NCBI GenBank assembly: GCA_964515805.1
Contig: CAZEUZ010000132.1
Location: 1-10,805 of the forward strand
DNA from: CAZEUZ01 sp964515805
Lineage (GTDB): Bacteria; Pseudomonadota; Gammaproteobacteria; Pseudomonadales; Cellvibrionaceae
Reading direction: 5' to 3'
DNA length: 10,805 bases
Part shown: piece after piece, positions 1 to 6,438 of the stretch
Numbering within the stretch: the first letter of the stretch is position 1
Layout: each line of letters opens with the position of its first letter
The notes under the pieces: model-generated
The model's database searches: none
What the model was told of the DNA's origin: nothing
The model's input: only the letters and a program-made list of their open reading frames with translations
Position numbers and translations under genes: made by a program

Positions 1-414
1 AAAATGACCGGTGTTGCAGAACAGTTTCAATACATCTTGCGCGATGAATCGATGCACCTGAATTTCGGTATCGATATGATCAACCAAATTAAGTTAGAAA
101 ACCCCCACCTCTGGTCGTCAGACTTTCAGCAAGAAGTCACCCAAATGATCCTTGAAGGTGCCGAGCTGGAAATTCAATACGCCCGCGACACTATGCCCCG
201 CGGTGTACTCGGCATGAATGCCGCTATGATGGAAGAATACCTACAATTTATCGCCAACCGCCGACTGGTTCAGCTAGGATTGCCCGAACACTACACCGGC
301 GCCAAAAACCCCTTCCCCTGGATGAGTGAAATTATGGATCTGCGCAAAGAGAAAAACTTCTTCGAAACCCGGGTGATCGAGTATCAAACGGGGGGGGCAT
401 TGAGTTGGGATTAA
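1..414 (+). CDS. nrdB: Class Ia ribonucleoside-diphosphate reductase, beta subunit (3' part only)
   Basis: This is the C-terminal part of the radical-bearing small subunit that, with NrdA, reduces ribonucleoside diphosphates to deoxyribonucleotides in the cytoplasm. The frame is open from base 1 (a Lys codon, then an internal Met), so the start lies left of the window. The segment RDESMH, about 15 residues in, carries a Glu and a His that match the helix giving the last Glu and His ligands of the di-iron centre. The downstream block PRGVLGMNAAMMEEYLQFIA and the NPFPWM segment are typical of the Pseudomonas-like NrdB group. The C-terminus ends GGALSWD, the flexible tail that docks on NrdA, so the 3' end is intact. 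A run of eight G (390-397) sits in the codons of this tail. The next gene, orn, follows after 122 bp. No convincing terminator is visible between them. Confidence 0.96.
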   Translation, partial: KMTGVAEQFQYILRDESMHLNFGIDMINQIKLENPHLWSSDFQQEVTQMILEGAELEIQYARDTMPRGVLGMNAAMMEEYLQFIANRRLVQLGLPEHYTGAKNPFPWMSEIMDLRKEKNFFETRVIEYQTGGALSWD

Positions 415-474
415 AGGAATAAAGTGACTTTTTGGGGGAGAGATTGAAGAAAGCAAAAAGGACTTCTACGTCTA

Positions 475-480
475 TATAAT
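475..480 (+). promoter_or_regulatory. Perfect -10 hexamer upstream of orn
   Basis: The sequence TATAAT lies 57 bp before the orn start codon in the nrdB-orn spacer. No good -35 hexamer is found 16-18 bp upstream (the bases there read AGCAAA or similar), and there is no TGn extension. It is a plausible sigma-70 element for orn, but AT-rich spacer can give this by chance. Confidence 0.35.
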
Positions 481-536
481 GGAGTTACATCAAACCTAAT
501 AAACCTCCCTTCAACAGCGATAATAGATGACTGTTT

Positions 537-1082
537 ATGAGTGTGAATGAAAATAACCTAATCTGGATTGATTTGGAGATGACCGGCCTAAGTCCCGAGG
601 ATGATGTCATTATTGAAATTGCAACTATTGTGACCGATAGCCAACTCAATATCCTAGCTGAGGGACCGGTTTATGCAATTCATCAGATAGACGAGCTGAT
701 CAATGGGATGGATGAATGGAATACCCGCCAACATACACAGTCAGGATTGGTAAAAAGGGTGCGCGAAAGTCGTATTTCCACAGAGCAGGCGGAAAAAGAA
801 ACCATCCATTTTCTGAAACAATGGGTTCCCGCAGGCAAGTCGCCCATGTCGGGAAATTCGATCTGCCAAGACCGCCGTTTTTTAGCCAACTACATGCCAG
901 AACTGGAAGCTTATTTCCACTACCGCAATCTGGACGTGAGCAGTATTAAAGAGTTGGCGCGCCGTTGGAAACCATCGATCTTAGAAGATATTAAGAAGAA
1001 GTCGGCACATCTAGCATTAGATGATATTAGAGACTCTATTGAAGAATTGCGTCACTACCGCAGAGTCTTCTTTAGTTTGTAG
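537..1082 (+). CDS. orn: Oligoribonuclease (DEDDh 3'-5' exonuclease)
   Basis: Orn degrades the last 2-5 nt RNAs (nanoRNA), including pGpG from cyclic-di-GMP turnover, to mononucleotides in the cytoplasm. The 181-residue length is the usual one. Exonuclease motif I is IWIDLEMTGL with D12 and E14. Motif II lies in GNSICQDRRF with D112. Motif III is HLALDDI with H158 and D162/D163. These give the full DEDDh metal-binding and catalytic set. The block PELEAYFHYRNLDVSSIKEL is also typical. The ATG at 537 gives the standard MSVNENNLIWIDLEMTGL start, matching the E. coli protein from residue 1. No clear Shine-Dalgarno is seen before it. In many gammaproteobacteria orn sits beside rsgA. Here it follows nrdB on the same strand, and its last 11 bp overlap the 3' end of secF on the other strand. 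Confidence 0.97.
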   Translation: MSVNENNLIWIDLEMTGLSPEDDVIIEIATIVTDSQLNILAEGPVYAIHQIDELINGMDEWNTRQHTQSGLVKRVRESRISTEQAEKETIHFLKQWVPAGKSPMSGNSICQDRRFLANYMPELEAYFHYRNLDVSSIKELARRWKPSILEDIKKKSAHLALDDIRDSIEELRHYRRVFFSL

Positions 1083-2049
1083 GGCTATCTAAGGGTTCAG
1101 CGCCCTCTTTTTCTGGAAGCATCAAATCCTCTTTATCGATATGCAGTAACAACAACATATTGGCAGCTACATAAATCGACGAATAGGTTCCTACCAAAAT
1201 ACCAATAATAAGCGCGGTGGAAAAACCTCGAATAAGTTCTCCACCAGTAAAAAACAGCGCCAACAAGACCAATAACGTGGTAGCAGAAGTGATGATAGTC
1301 CTTCCTAATGTTTGGGTTAGGGATATATTGATTATGTCGACTGGCGTACCCTTACGTATCTTGCGAAAATTTTCCCGTATCCGATCGGAGACGACAATAG
1401 TATCGTTTAATGAGTAACCAATAACCGCTAGCACAGCCGCCAGTACAGTGAGATCAAAATTTAGTTTGAATAGCGAGAAGACCCCTAGAACAATAATCAC
1501 GTCATGTATTAATGCAGTAACCGCACCCAATGAGAATTTATACTGGAAGCGTACGGCGACGTAAAGCATCACAATCGTCAGCGCAAACAACATGCCTATG
1601 CCACCTTGATCGCGGAGTTCGCTGCCAATTTGCGGACCTACATATTCAAGCTGCTTCAGTGTGACATTTGAAGATGTGGTCGACGCCAACACCTCGGTAA
1701 TTTTTTCTTCAATGCCAATCTCCAAATCCCGTTGCAATGTCACTTTGATATTCTGCTCAGAACCAAAATAGGCAACGACTGCATTATCAAAACCGGCGGT
1801 GACTAAAGCGGAGCGGATTTTCTCTAATTCTGCAGGCTCGGCAAATTCTGCTTCGACTTGTAAACCACCGGTAAAATCCAATCCTAACTGTAGGCCATTA
1901 ATTACTAAGGATACCGAGGATGCTATCAACAGCAGCGCAGAGATGAATATCGCCACATACCGCTGGCGCATAAAGTCTATACTTTTCTTTGTTAGTTTGT
2001 TGGCATTTCCCATGATCGCCGTATTGTCCTTATTCACTTTTTTCGTCAT
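1072..2049 (-). CDS. secF: Protein translocase subunit SecF
   Basis: SecF forms with SecD the inner-membrane complex that uses the proton motive force to pull exported proteins through SecYEG. Visible features are a cytoplasmic N-terminus, TM1 at about residues 32-51, the periplasmic start motif GLDFTGG (56-62), and a C-terminal RND-type bundle from about 152 with GYSLNDT (211-217, containing the conserved Asp 216), SDRIREN and the RTIITSATTLL block. The frame is open upstream to an ATG at 2073 and another at 2064 that overlaps the secD stop. I prefer the ATG at 2049 because a GGAGG sits 8 bases before it, giving 325 residues. That ribosome site lies over the last codons and stop of secD, so the pair is probably translationally coupled. 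The short tail after the last TM is acidic. The 3' end overlaps orn tail to tail by 11 bp. Confidence 0.96.
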   Translation of the reverse strand: MTKKVNKDNTAIMGNANKLTKKSIDFMRQRYVAIFISALLLIASSVSLVINGLQLGLDFTGGLQVEAEFAEPAELEKIRSALVTAGFDNAVVAYFGSEQNIKVTLQRDLEIGIEEKITEVLASTTSSNVTLKQLEYVGPQIGSELRDQGGIGMLFALTIVMLYVAVRFQYKFSLGAVTALIHDVIIVLGVFSLFKLNFDLTVLAAVLAVIGYSLNDTIVVSDRIRENFRKIRKGTPVDIINISLTQTLGRTIITSATTLLVLLALFFTGGELIRGFSTALIIGILVGTYSSIYVAANMLLLLHIDKEDLMLPEKEGAEPLDSPTN

Positions 2050-2057
2050 CGCGAGAA

Positions 2058-2062
2058 CCTCC
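2058..2062 (-). promoter_or_regulatory. Ribosome binding site deciding the secF start
   Basis: On the minus strand the bases read GGAGG, then TTCTCGCG, then ATG, which is an ideal spacing. The site also covers the alternative ATG at 2064, which has no Shine-Dalgarno of its own. It lies just beyond the secD stop codon (2064-2066), consistent with translation passing directly from secD to secF. Confidence 0.75.
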
Positions 2063-2063
2063 A

Positions 2064-3923
2064 TTATATCCATAGCTTATTAACATGGCGGTTACCATAA
2101 AATAAATTGACCAGCGCACGAGTACCAACAATGGCAGTTAACATCGATGTCACTATGCCGAAGCTCAAAGTGACCGCAAAGCCTTTAACTGGTCCGGTAC
2201 CAATCGCATACAAAATCACAGCAACAATCAAAGTCGTCAGGTTAGCGTCGAGAATCGTCGTAAACGCCCGTTGATAACCGGAATGAATGGCGCTCTGTAT
2301 AGATGTTCCCGCGGATAATTCTTCTTTAATCCTGGAGAAGATCAATACATTGGCGTCGACAGCCATGCCCACCGTCAATACAATACCGGCAATACCCGGT
2401 AATGTTAGGGTGGCTCCTAATATAGAAAGACAAGCTATCAACAGCACTAAATTGATGGTCAAAGCAATATTGGCCATCAACCCGAAGGCCTTGTAATAAA
2501 ACAGCATGAACAGCAACACTAACAATAATCCCAGCTGTACCGACTGTATACCGAGAGCAATATTCTCAGCTCCCAGTGAGGGCCCGATGGTATTTTCCTG
2601 TACATAACGGATTGGCGCCGCCAAGGCACCGGCGCGAAGTAACAACGCCAATTCAGAGGCTTCCGCCGAACTATCCAAACCAGTTATACGGAATTGGACG
2701 CCGAGCGCGCTTTGAACCGTCGCTAGATTGATAATCTTCTGCTGCCGAATTTGCAAAGGCTGCTCAAATCGCTTGCCGTCTTTATCAAAATTAATTTCTT
2801 TATATTCGATAAATAGTACGCCCATCCTGCGACCTATACTCCTCCGGGTCGCCTTATTCATTTTGGATCCACCCTGACTATCGAGGGTTATATTCACCTG
2901 AGGACGGCTGGATTCGTCGAATCCGGGTTGCGCATTGGCGACATTCTCACCAGTAATGATCACCTTGCGTTCTAAAAACGCACCACCGGTTAAATCTTGT
3001 TCTGCCGAATTGCGAAATTCAAACTTCTCTTTGTTGGAAATTAAAGCGCCCGGCTCTGCCTCTAAGCGAAATTCTAAGTTGGCATTCTTGCCTAAAATCC
3101 GCTTGGCTTCCGAGGTGTCCTGTACGCCTGGCAACTCGACTACGATACGGTTACGGCCCTGTCGTTGCACAATCGGTTCCGACACGCCCAATTCATTCAC
3201 TCTATTACGCAATGTTGTAATATTCTGGCCTACGGCATAATCTTCGATAGCACCTTTTTCCAATTCCGAAAACTGTGCTTCGATAGTGAAACTGTCTGCC
3301 TCATCTTCTGTTTTGCGAATTAACTGGGGAAACTCCCGACCGATATAATTGTTTGCCCGCTGTCTGAGTTCTTCATTCTTAAAACCTAGTAATAGTCGCT
3401 GATCTTTGGTCAATATGATCTGTTGATAGCGAATATTGTCTTCGCGCAAGGCGCTTTTTATCTCGGATTGAATAGATTTTAACCGGGTTTCTATCACTGG
3501 ATCGATGTCTACTTCTAGAAGAAAATGCACACCTCCGGATAAATCCAGACCCAATTTCATCGGTGTAGCGCCCAACTGCAACAACCATTTTGGAGTAGTA
3601 GGCGCCAAATTGAGTGCTACAATGTAATCATCTTTTAGGGCAAATTGAATGGCTTCTTTAGCCGCGAGTTGTTGATCCTGTTTGCGCAAACGAATCAAAA
3701 TAGTCTTTTCCTGAACTTCCTCGGCAAAATATTCTATGTTAGCGGCTTTCAGTGCGGTTGTTGCCTGATCCAATACCTGCTGGTTGATGGGTGTAGTGAG
3801 AGAACTGCCCGATAATTGCACTGCCGGGTCGGGCCGGTAAAGATTGGGTGCAGCATAAATAAAACCTAGAATAACGACCGTAAAAATCAGTAGATATTTC
3901 CATAGAGAGTATCGGTTCATCAT
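2064..3923 (-). CDS. secD: Protein translocase subunit SecD
   Basis: SecD is the large partner of SecF in the proton-driven export motor. Its 619 residues match the gammaproteobacterial form. TM1 is at about residues 8-25, followed by a large periplasmic region. The motif LGLDLSGGVHF is at 124-134, and the P1 block LGVSEPIVQRQGRNRIVVEL is at 245-264. GPSLG (447-451) opens the membrane bundle, which runs to the C-terminus. TVGMAVDANVLIFSRIKEEL contains D523, the counterpart of the Asp thought to be used in proton conduction. Two adjacent ATGs (3923 and 3920) could start it, and an AAGGA sits 12-15 bases upstream, slightly far. The usual upstream genes tgt and yajC are absent: a 305-bp spacer and an amidase gene lie there instead. 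A promoter is predicted at 3994-4021. Confidence 0.98.
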   Translation of the reverse strand: MMNRYSLWKYLLIFTVVILGFIYAAPNLYRPDPAVQLSGSSLTTPINQQVLDQATTALKAANIEYFAEEVQEKTILIRLRKQDQQLAAKEAIQFALKDDYIVALNLAPTTPKWLLQLGATPMKLGLDLSGGVHFLLEVDIDPVIETRLKSIQSEIKSALREDNIRYQQIILTKDQRLLLGFKNEELRQRANNYIGREFPQLIRKTEDEADSFTIEAQFSELEKGAIEDYAVGQNITTLRNRVNELGVSEPIVQRQGRNRIVVELPGVQDTSEAKRILGKNANLEFRLEAEPGALISNKEKFEFRNSAEQDLTGGAFLERKVIITGENVANAQPGFDESSRPQVNITLDSQGGSKMNKATRRSIGRRMGVLFIEYKEINFDKDGKRFEQPLQIRQQKIINLATVQSALGVQFRITGLDSSAEASELALLLRAGALAAPIRYVQENTIGPSLGAENIALGIQSVQLGLLLVLLFMLFYYKAFGLMANIALTINLVLLIACLSILGATLTLPGIAGIVLTVGMAVDANVLIFSRIKEELSAGTSIQSAIHSGYQRAFTTILDANLTTLIVAVILYAIGTGPVKGFAVTLSFGIVTSMLTAIVGTRALVNLFYGNRHVNKLWI

Positions 3924-4228
3924 ATATTTTTACTATCCTTACTTGTTCGCGTGATCATTAGGTTGAGGTAAGTCTGGAAAATCTAGGTGACGTATTATGA
4001 ACCGACGCGTTCATTTTTCAAGCGTTTGTACTGACTCATTAATTGTGGGAAAGATTGGGTCTGAATGAATTATTGATGATACGTCATTGTCGTTTCCAAT
4101 CCAGTGCTATCGTGTAGCCGGTAGTGGTCTGTAATAACACTGACAGCCACACCATGCTTTATTAATGGCGGCCACGGTGGTTGGTTCTTGTTAAAACGAA
4201 TAAACTCATAGCGGTGCCATGAATAACA
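3924..4228. other. Gene-free stretch between secD and the amidase gene
   Basis: This 305-bp stretch holds the predicted secDF promoter (3994-4021) and a possible 12-codon leader ORF on the minus strand (3920-3958, ATG to TGA) whose stop overlaps the secD start. It also holds a 52-codon open run (4073-4228, minus strand) that continues in frame directly after the amidase stop codon. I see no yajC remnant, RNA gene, mobile-element end or strong terminator hairpin in it. Confidence 0.7.
3994..4021 (-). promoter_or_regulatory. Predicted sigma-70 promoter for secDF
   Basis: On the minus strand TTGAAA (4016-4021) and CATAAT (3994-3999) are separated by 16 bp. Each hexamer matches the consensus at 5 of 6 positions. 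Transcription would begin near 3987, leaving a leader of about 64 nt before secD. It is the best promoter match seen in the 3924-4228 spacer. Confidence 0.5.
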
Positions 4229-5038
4229 CTATAAATCATGCATGGTAAAGTGGTCAGCATCCTGCCATACGGGAAATTTATCGCGCTGTTCAGTGAGCGG
4301 CTGCATACACAATGTCACTGTTTGCACCCACGACTGATTAACTTCACCATCAATTAAAACGTTGCCCAAATAGTCGATTGCCATCGAATCACCACTGTAC
4401 TTCAACCCTTTGCCATCAATGCCAATTCTGTTAACTCCTAACACATAAGCCTGGTTCTCAATAGCGCGCGCCGTGAGTAAGGTACGCCAGTGGCACCTAC
4501 GAGATATCGGCCAATTAGCAACGCATAACATAACGTCATAGTCATTTCGATTGCGACAGAACACGGGAAAGCGCAAATCGTAGCAAATGGTCAGCAAAAA
4601 TCGCCAATTACGGTAGCTGATAATCTGACGGGTATCACCCGCTCGATAGCGTTTATGCTCCCCACCCATCCTAAATAAGTGAACCTTGTCGTAGTGGAAT
4701 ATCTCACCGGTGGGTGTAGCCATTAACAGGCGATTAACGAAGCCATCGTCGACGGCAAAGATACTGCTGCCACAAATTGCCGCATTAATCAGAACAGCTT
4801 GTTTTCGAAGCCACTGACATGTCAATCGATCGTGTTCGCAATTATTATTAGATAGAATATCGGGGTTCGACACACTATCTGGCTCTTCAACAAATCCAGA
4901 AGTAAATGTTTCAGGCAACACAATCAGGTCTGTCGTACCTGCTAGCGGCTTAATCTTGTCCTCAAGTTGCTGCAAATTAGCAGCCGGATCCCGCCAGACA
5001 AGGTCGGTCTGGACTAATGACACCCTCAGATCATTCAC
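4229..5038 (-). CDS. yafV: Carbon-nitrogen hydrolase of the nitrilase superfamily, YafV-type omega-amidase
   Basis: The protein has the nitrilase superfamily Glu-Lys-Cys triad. The Glu is in VLPETFTSGF (E43), the Lys in YDKVHLFRM (K118) and the Cys in ICYDLRFPVF (C152). The following ANWP and LLTARAIENQAYV blocks, and the WQDADHF near the C-terminus, match E. coli YafV, which as a family acts as an omega-amidase on 2-oxoglutaramate and 2-oxosuccinamate. The length (269) is normal and it should be cytoplasmic. The start is GTG at 5038. It has no strong Shine-Dalgarno, but it aligns with residue 1 of E. coli YafV (MPGLKITLLQ against MNDLRVSLVQ), so I keep it. It follows grxD after 49 bp on the same strand and is probably co-transcribed. 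A deaminated-glutathione amidase role is a possible alternative, given the glutaredoxin neighbour. Confidence 0.9.
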   Translation of the reverse strand: MNDLRVSLVQTDLVWRDPAANLQQLEDKIKPLAGTTDLIVLPETFTSGFVEEPDSVSNPDILSNNNCEHDRLTCQWLRKQAVLINAAICGSSIFAVDDGFVNRLLMATPTGEIFHYDKVHLFRMGGEHKRYRAGDTRQIISYRNWRFLLTICYDLRFPVFCRNRNDYDVMLCVANWPISRRCHWRTLLTARAIENQAYVLGVNRIGIDGKGLKYSGDSMAIDYLGNVLIDGEVNQSWVQTVTLCMQPLTEQRDKFPVWQDADHFTMHDL

Positions 5039-5065
5039 TATTTCACACTACCAAGATAAAGTATT

Positions 5066-5080
5066 CGTGCTGCCTGCACG
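5066..5080. repeat. Short perfect hairpin between grxD and the amidase gene
   Basis: CGTGC and GCACG form a perfect 5-bp GC-rich stem around a 5-nt loop, just past the grxD stop codon. In the minus (transcript) direction it is followed by AATACTTTATC rather than a U-run, so it is at most a weak attenuator or an mRNA-end stabilising hairpin. Confidence 0.3.
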
Positions 5081-5087
5081 CTTGTTG

Positions 5088-5432
5088 CTATACTTGTTTT
5101 TTGTCTTCATCGGGCAAAACGACTTGGTCAATCAGTGTTTTGAGCTCTCCTTTCTCATGCATTTCTACCACGATGTCACAGCCACCAATCAGTTCGCCGT
5201 TGACCCACAATTGTGGAAAAGTTGGCCAATTCGCGTAAACAGGTAGATTGGTGCGAATATCCGGATTGGTTAGCACATCGACATAGGCAAAGCGCTTACC
5301 ACAAGCCATCAAAACTTGTGATGTACGCATCGAAAAACCGCATTGTGGTGCATTTGGCGACCCTTTCATATACAGCAATATAGGGTTTTTCTCTATTTGC
5401 TTTTTAATGGTATCTATAATTTCCGTAGGCAT
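5088..5432 (-). CDS. grxD: Monothiol glutaredoxin, Grx4/GrxD type (CGFS)
   Basis: This is a CGFS glutaredoxin. The family binds a [2Fe-2S] cluster with glutathione and delivers or stores Fe-S clusters, often with a BolA partner, in the cytoplasm. The sequence shows NPILLYMKGSPNAPQCGFSM with the active Cys at residue 31 (from the chosen start), then FAYVDVL, the glutathione-contact block YANWPTFPQLWVNGEL and GGCDIV with the conserved Cys. These closely match E. coli GrxD. The frame also contains an ATG at 5447. I choose 5432 because GGGAG lies 5 bases before it and the N-terminus then fits the family (114 residues against 115 in E. coli). The C-terminal tail is acidic then basic, and variable. 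It is divergent from the stress protein gene and heads a likely two-gene unit with the amidase. Confidence 0.96.
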   Translation of the reverse strand: MPTEIIDTIKKQIEKNPILLYMKGSPNAPQCGFSMRTSQVLMACGKRFAYVDVLTNPDIRTNLPVYANWPTFPQLWVNGELIGGCDIVVEMHEKGELKTLIDQVVLPDEDKKQV

Positions 5433-5437
5433 AAAAA

Positions 5438-5442
5438 CTCCC
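5438..5442 (-). promoter_or_regulatory. Ribosome binding site deciding the grxD start
   Basis: On the minus strand GGGAG is followed by five T and the ATG at 5432. The upstream in-frame ATG at 5447 has no comparable site, and starting there would add five residues not found in the family as I know it. Confidence 0.6.
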
Positions 5443-5540
5443 GTCATTAATTTGATTAGTAGTGATTCTTTATCTATAGCGATTATTTTATCTTACTTCT
5501 ATCGTTTTATCTTGCGTTTGCTAGAGATGTTTCATCCATG

Positions 5541-5568
5541 TTTGATGGTAAAATGACCAGCCATCAAA
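5541..5568. promoter_or_regulatory. Inverted repeat enclosing an extended -10; candidate operator
   Basis: TTTGATGG (5541-5548) and CCATCAAA (5561-5568) are perfect 8-bp arms with a 12-bp spacer. The left arm runs straight into TGGTAAAAT on the + strand, an extended -10 (TG, one base, then TAAAAT at 5549-5554, 5 of 6). This would drive the stress protein gene with a leader of about 100 nt. No matching -35 was found. The repeat lies in the spacer between two divergent genes, so it could control either or both. It is a pattern prediction only. Confidence 0.35.
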
Positions 5569-5661
5569 AATTCAAGTTGTCTGAAGTAATAGAAAAAGCT
5601 AGCATAAAGATTGAAATAAATTTTATAAAATATAGCGCTTGTCGACTGACGGAGAATTATT

Positions 5662-6150
5662 ATGCTGACTTCGATTAATAAAATTTTATATGCAACAGAT
5701 TTAGACACTGGTATGCGTCCAGCCTTGCGTATGGCTATGAGTTTGGCTGATAAATATCAGTCACAGGTAACACTTCTGTACGTTATCGAACCAGTTAGTC
5801 AATCAGTTTACCACTGGCAGAGCGAAGATTTTTGGCAGGAAATTCGAGGAAAAACCCAACAAGCATCGGTGGAACTTTCTGAAGAATATCTTTCTCGTTT
5901 TTTTGAGGAAGAAGGGTTGAGGGACAAGGTGGCGCGTCCACAGGTTGTTATCAAACATGGCCATATAGCAGACACCGTCTTGCGAACAGCAGATGATATT
6001 GATGTAGATCTGATTGTCATGGGCACTCATAGCCATACAGCGCTAGGCAAGTTAATTCTCGGATCGGTTACCGACAAAGTCATACGGACCAGCAGTCGCC
6101 CCGTTTTGTTGGTGCCTATCACCGCAGATGCAGACAAGAATACCGACTAG
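5662..6150 (+). CDS. Universal stress protein, UspA family (ATP-binding type)
   Basis: This is a single-domain Usp of 162 residues. The N-terminal strand KILYATDL with the conserved Asp is at 8-14, followed by VTLLYVIEP. The C-terminal core is DLIVMGTHSHTALGKLILGS, followed by VTDKVIRTSSRPVLLVP. The nucleotide-binding consensus of the ATP-binding Usps is G-x2-G-x9-G-S/T. Here it reads G121-T-H-S124, nine residues, then G134-S135, so the second Gly is Ser. Such variants are seen in the family and probably still bind nucleotide. Usps are cytoplasmic dimers made under starvation, oxidative or respiratory stress. The ATG at 5662 has CGGAG about 8 bases upstream. It stands alone on the + strand, with a possible operator and extended -10 at 5541-5568 and tRNA-Lys converging from the right. 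No clear terminator is visible. Confidence 0.93.
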   Translation: MLTSINKILYATDLDTGMRPALRMAMSLADKYQSQVTLLYVIEPVSQSVYHWQSEDFWQEIRGKTQQASVELSEEYLSRFFEEEGLRDKVARPQVVIKHGHIADTVLRTADDIDVDLIVMGTHSHTALGKLILGSVTDKVIRTSSRPVLLVPITADADKNTD

Positions 6151-6247
6151 CGTAAGTTATTCATTTTATGAGACGAAGGCCACTCCTGAAACGCTTTAAT
6201 TTCAAGAACTTTTGGGGTTATATGGAATTACTTTTGGGAGGGGAATA

Positions 6248-6323
6248 TGGTGGGTCGTACTGGATTCGAACCAGTGACCAATTGGTTAAAAGCCAACTGC
6301 TCTACCAACTGAGCTAACGACCC
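6248..6323 (-). tRNA. tRNA-Lys, anticodon UUU
   Basis: The minus strand folds as a complete 76-nt tRNA. The acceptor stem is GGGTCGT/ACGACCC, discriminator A, with an encoded CCA at 6248-6250. The D arm is GCTC/GAGC with AGTTGGTA in the loop. The anticodon stem GTTGG/CCAAT holds the loop CTTTTAA with TTT at 6288-6290. The T arm ACTGG/CCAGT carries the loop TTCGAAT. All stems pair apart from one G-U. It lies 115 bp after the last AIM24 gene on the same strand. Confidence 0.98.
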
Positions 6324-6343
6324 GAAAAAACTATTTAAACTGA

Positions 6344-6363
6344 CTCATTTACAGCCAAATGAG
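6344..6363. repeat. Perfect inverted repeat upstream of tRNA-Lys
   Basis: CTCATTT and AAATGAG are perfect 7-bp arms around a 6-nt loop, 21 bp before the 5' end of the tRNA. The stem is AT-rich. In the transcript direction a T-rich tract (AGTTTTTTC) begins about 12 nt later, too far for a standard terminator. It may be part of the tRNA promoter region (TTTAAA lies between it and the tRNA) or a processing hairpin. Confidence 0.35.
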
Positions 6364-6438
6364 GCAGCTATATTAATGATTACCTATAAAAAAACAAGGA
6401 TTTTTTAGATTTTTATTCGCTGAAAGACAAACTGGTAG

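Noticed and set aside
421..445. Terminator after nrdB (AAAGTGACTTTTT)
   Set aside because: The palindrome would leave a one-base loop, so it cannot form a useful hairpin.
716..949. 77-codon + strand frame inside orn
   Set aside because: It is a shadow frame of a conserved gene with an intact active site.
6151..6247. Terminator between the stress protein gene and tRNA-Lys
   Set aside because: Only a weak TGAAA/TTTCA pairing is present, without a U-run on either strand.
6248..6323. tRNA-Lys as an attachment site of an integrated element
   Set aside because: No integrase gene, no direct repeat of the tRNA 3' end and no foreign-looking genes are found on either side.
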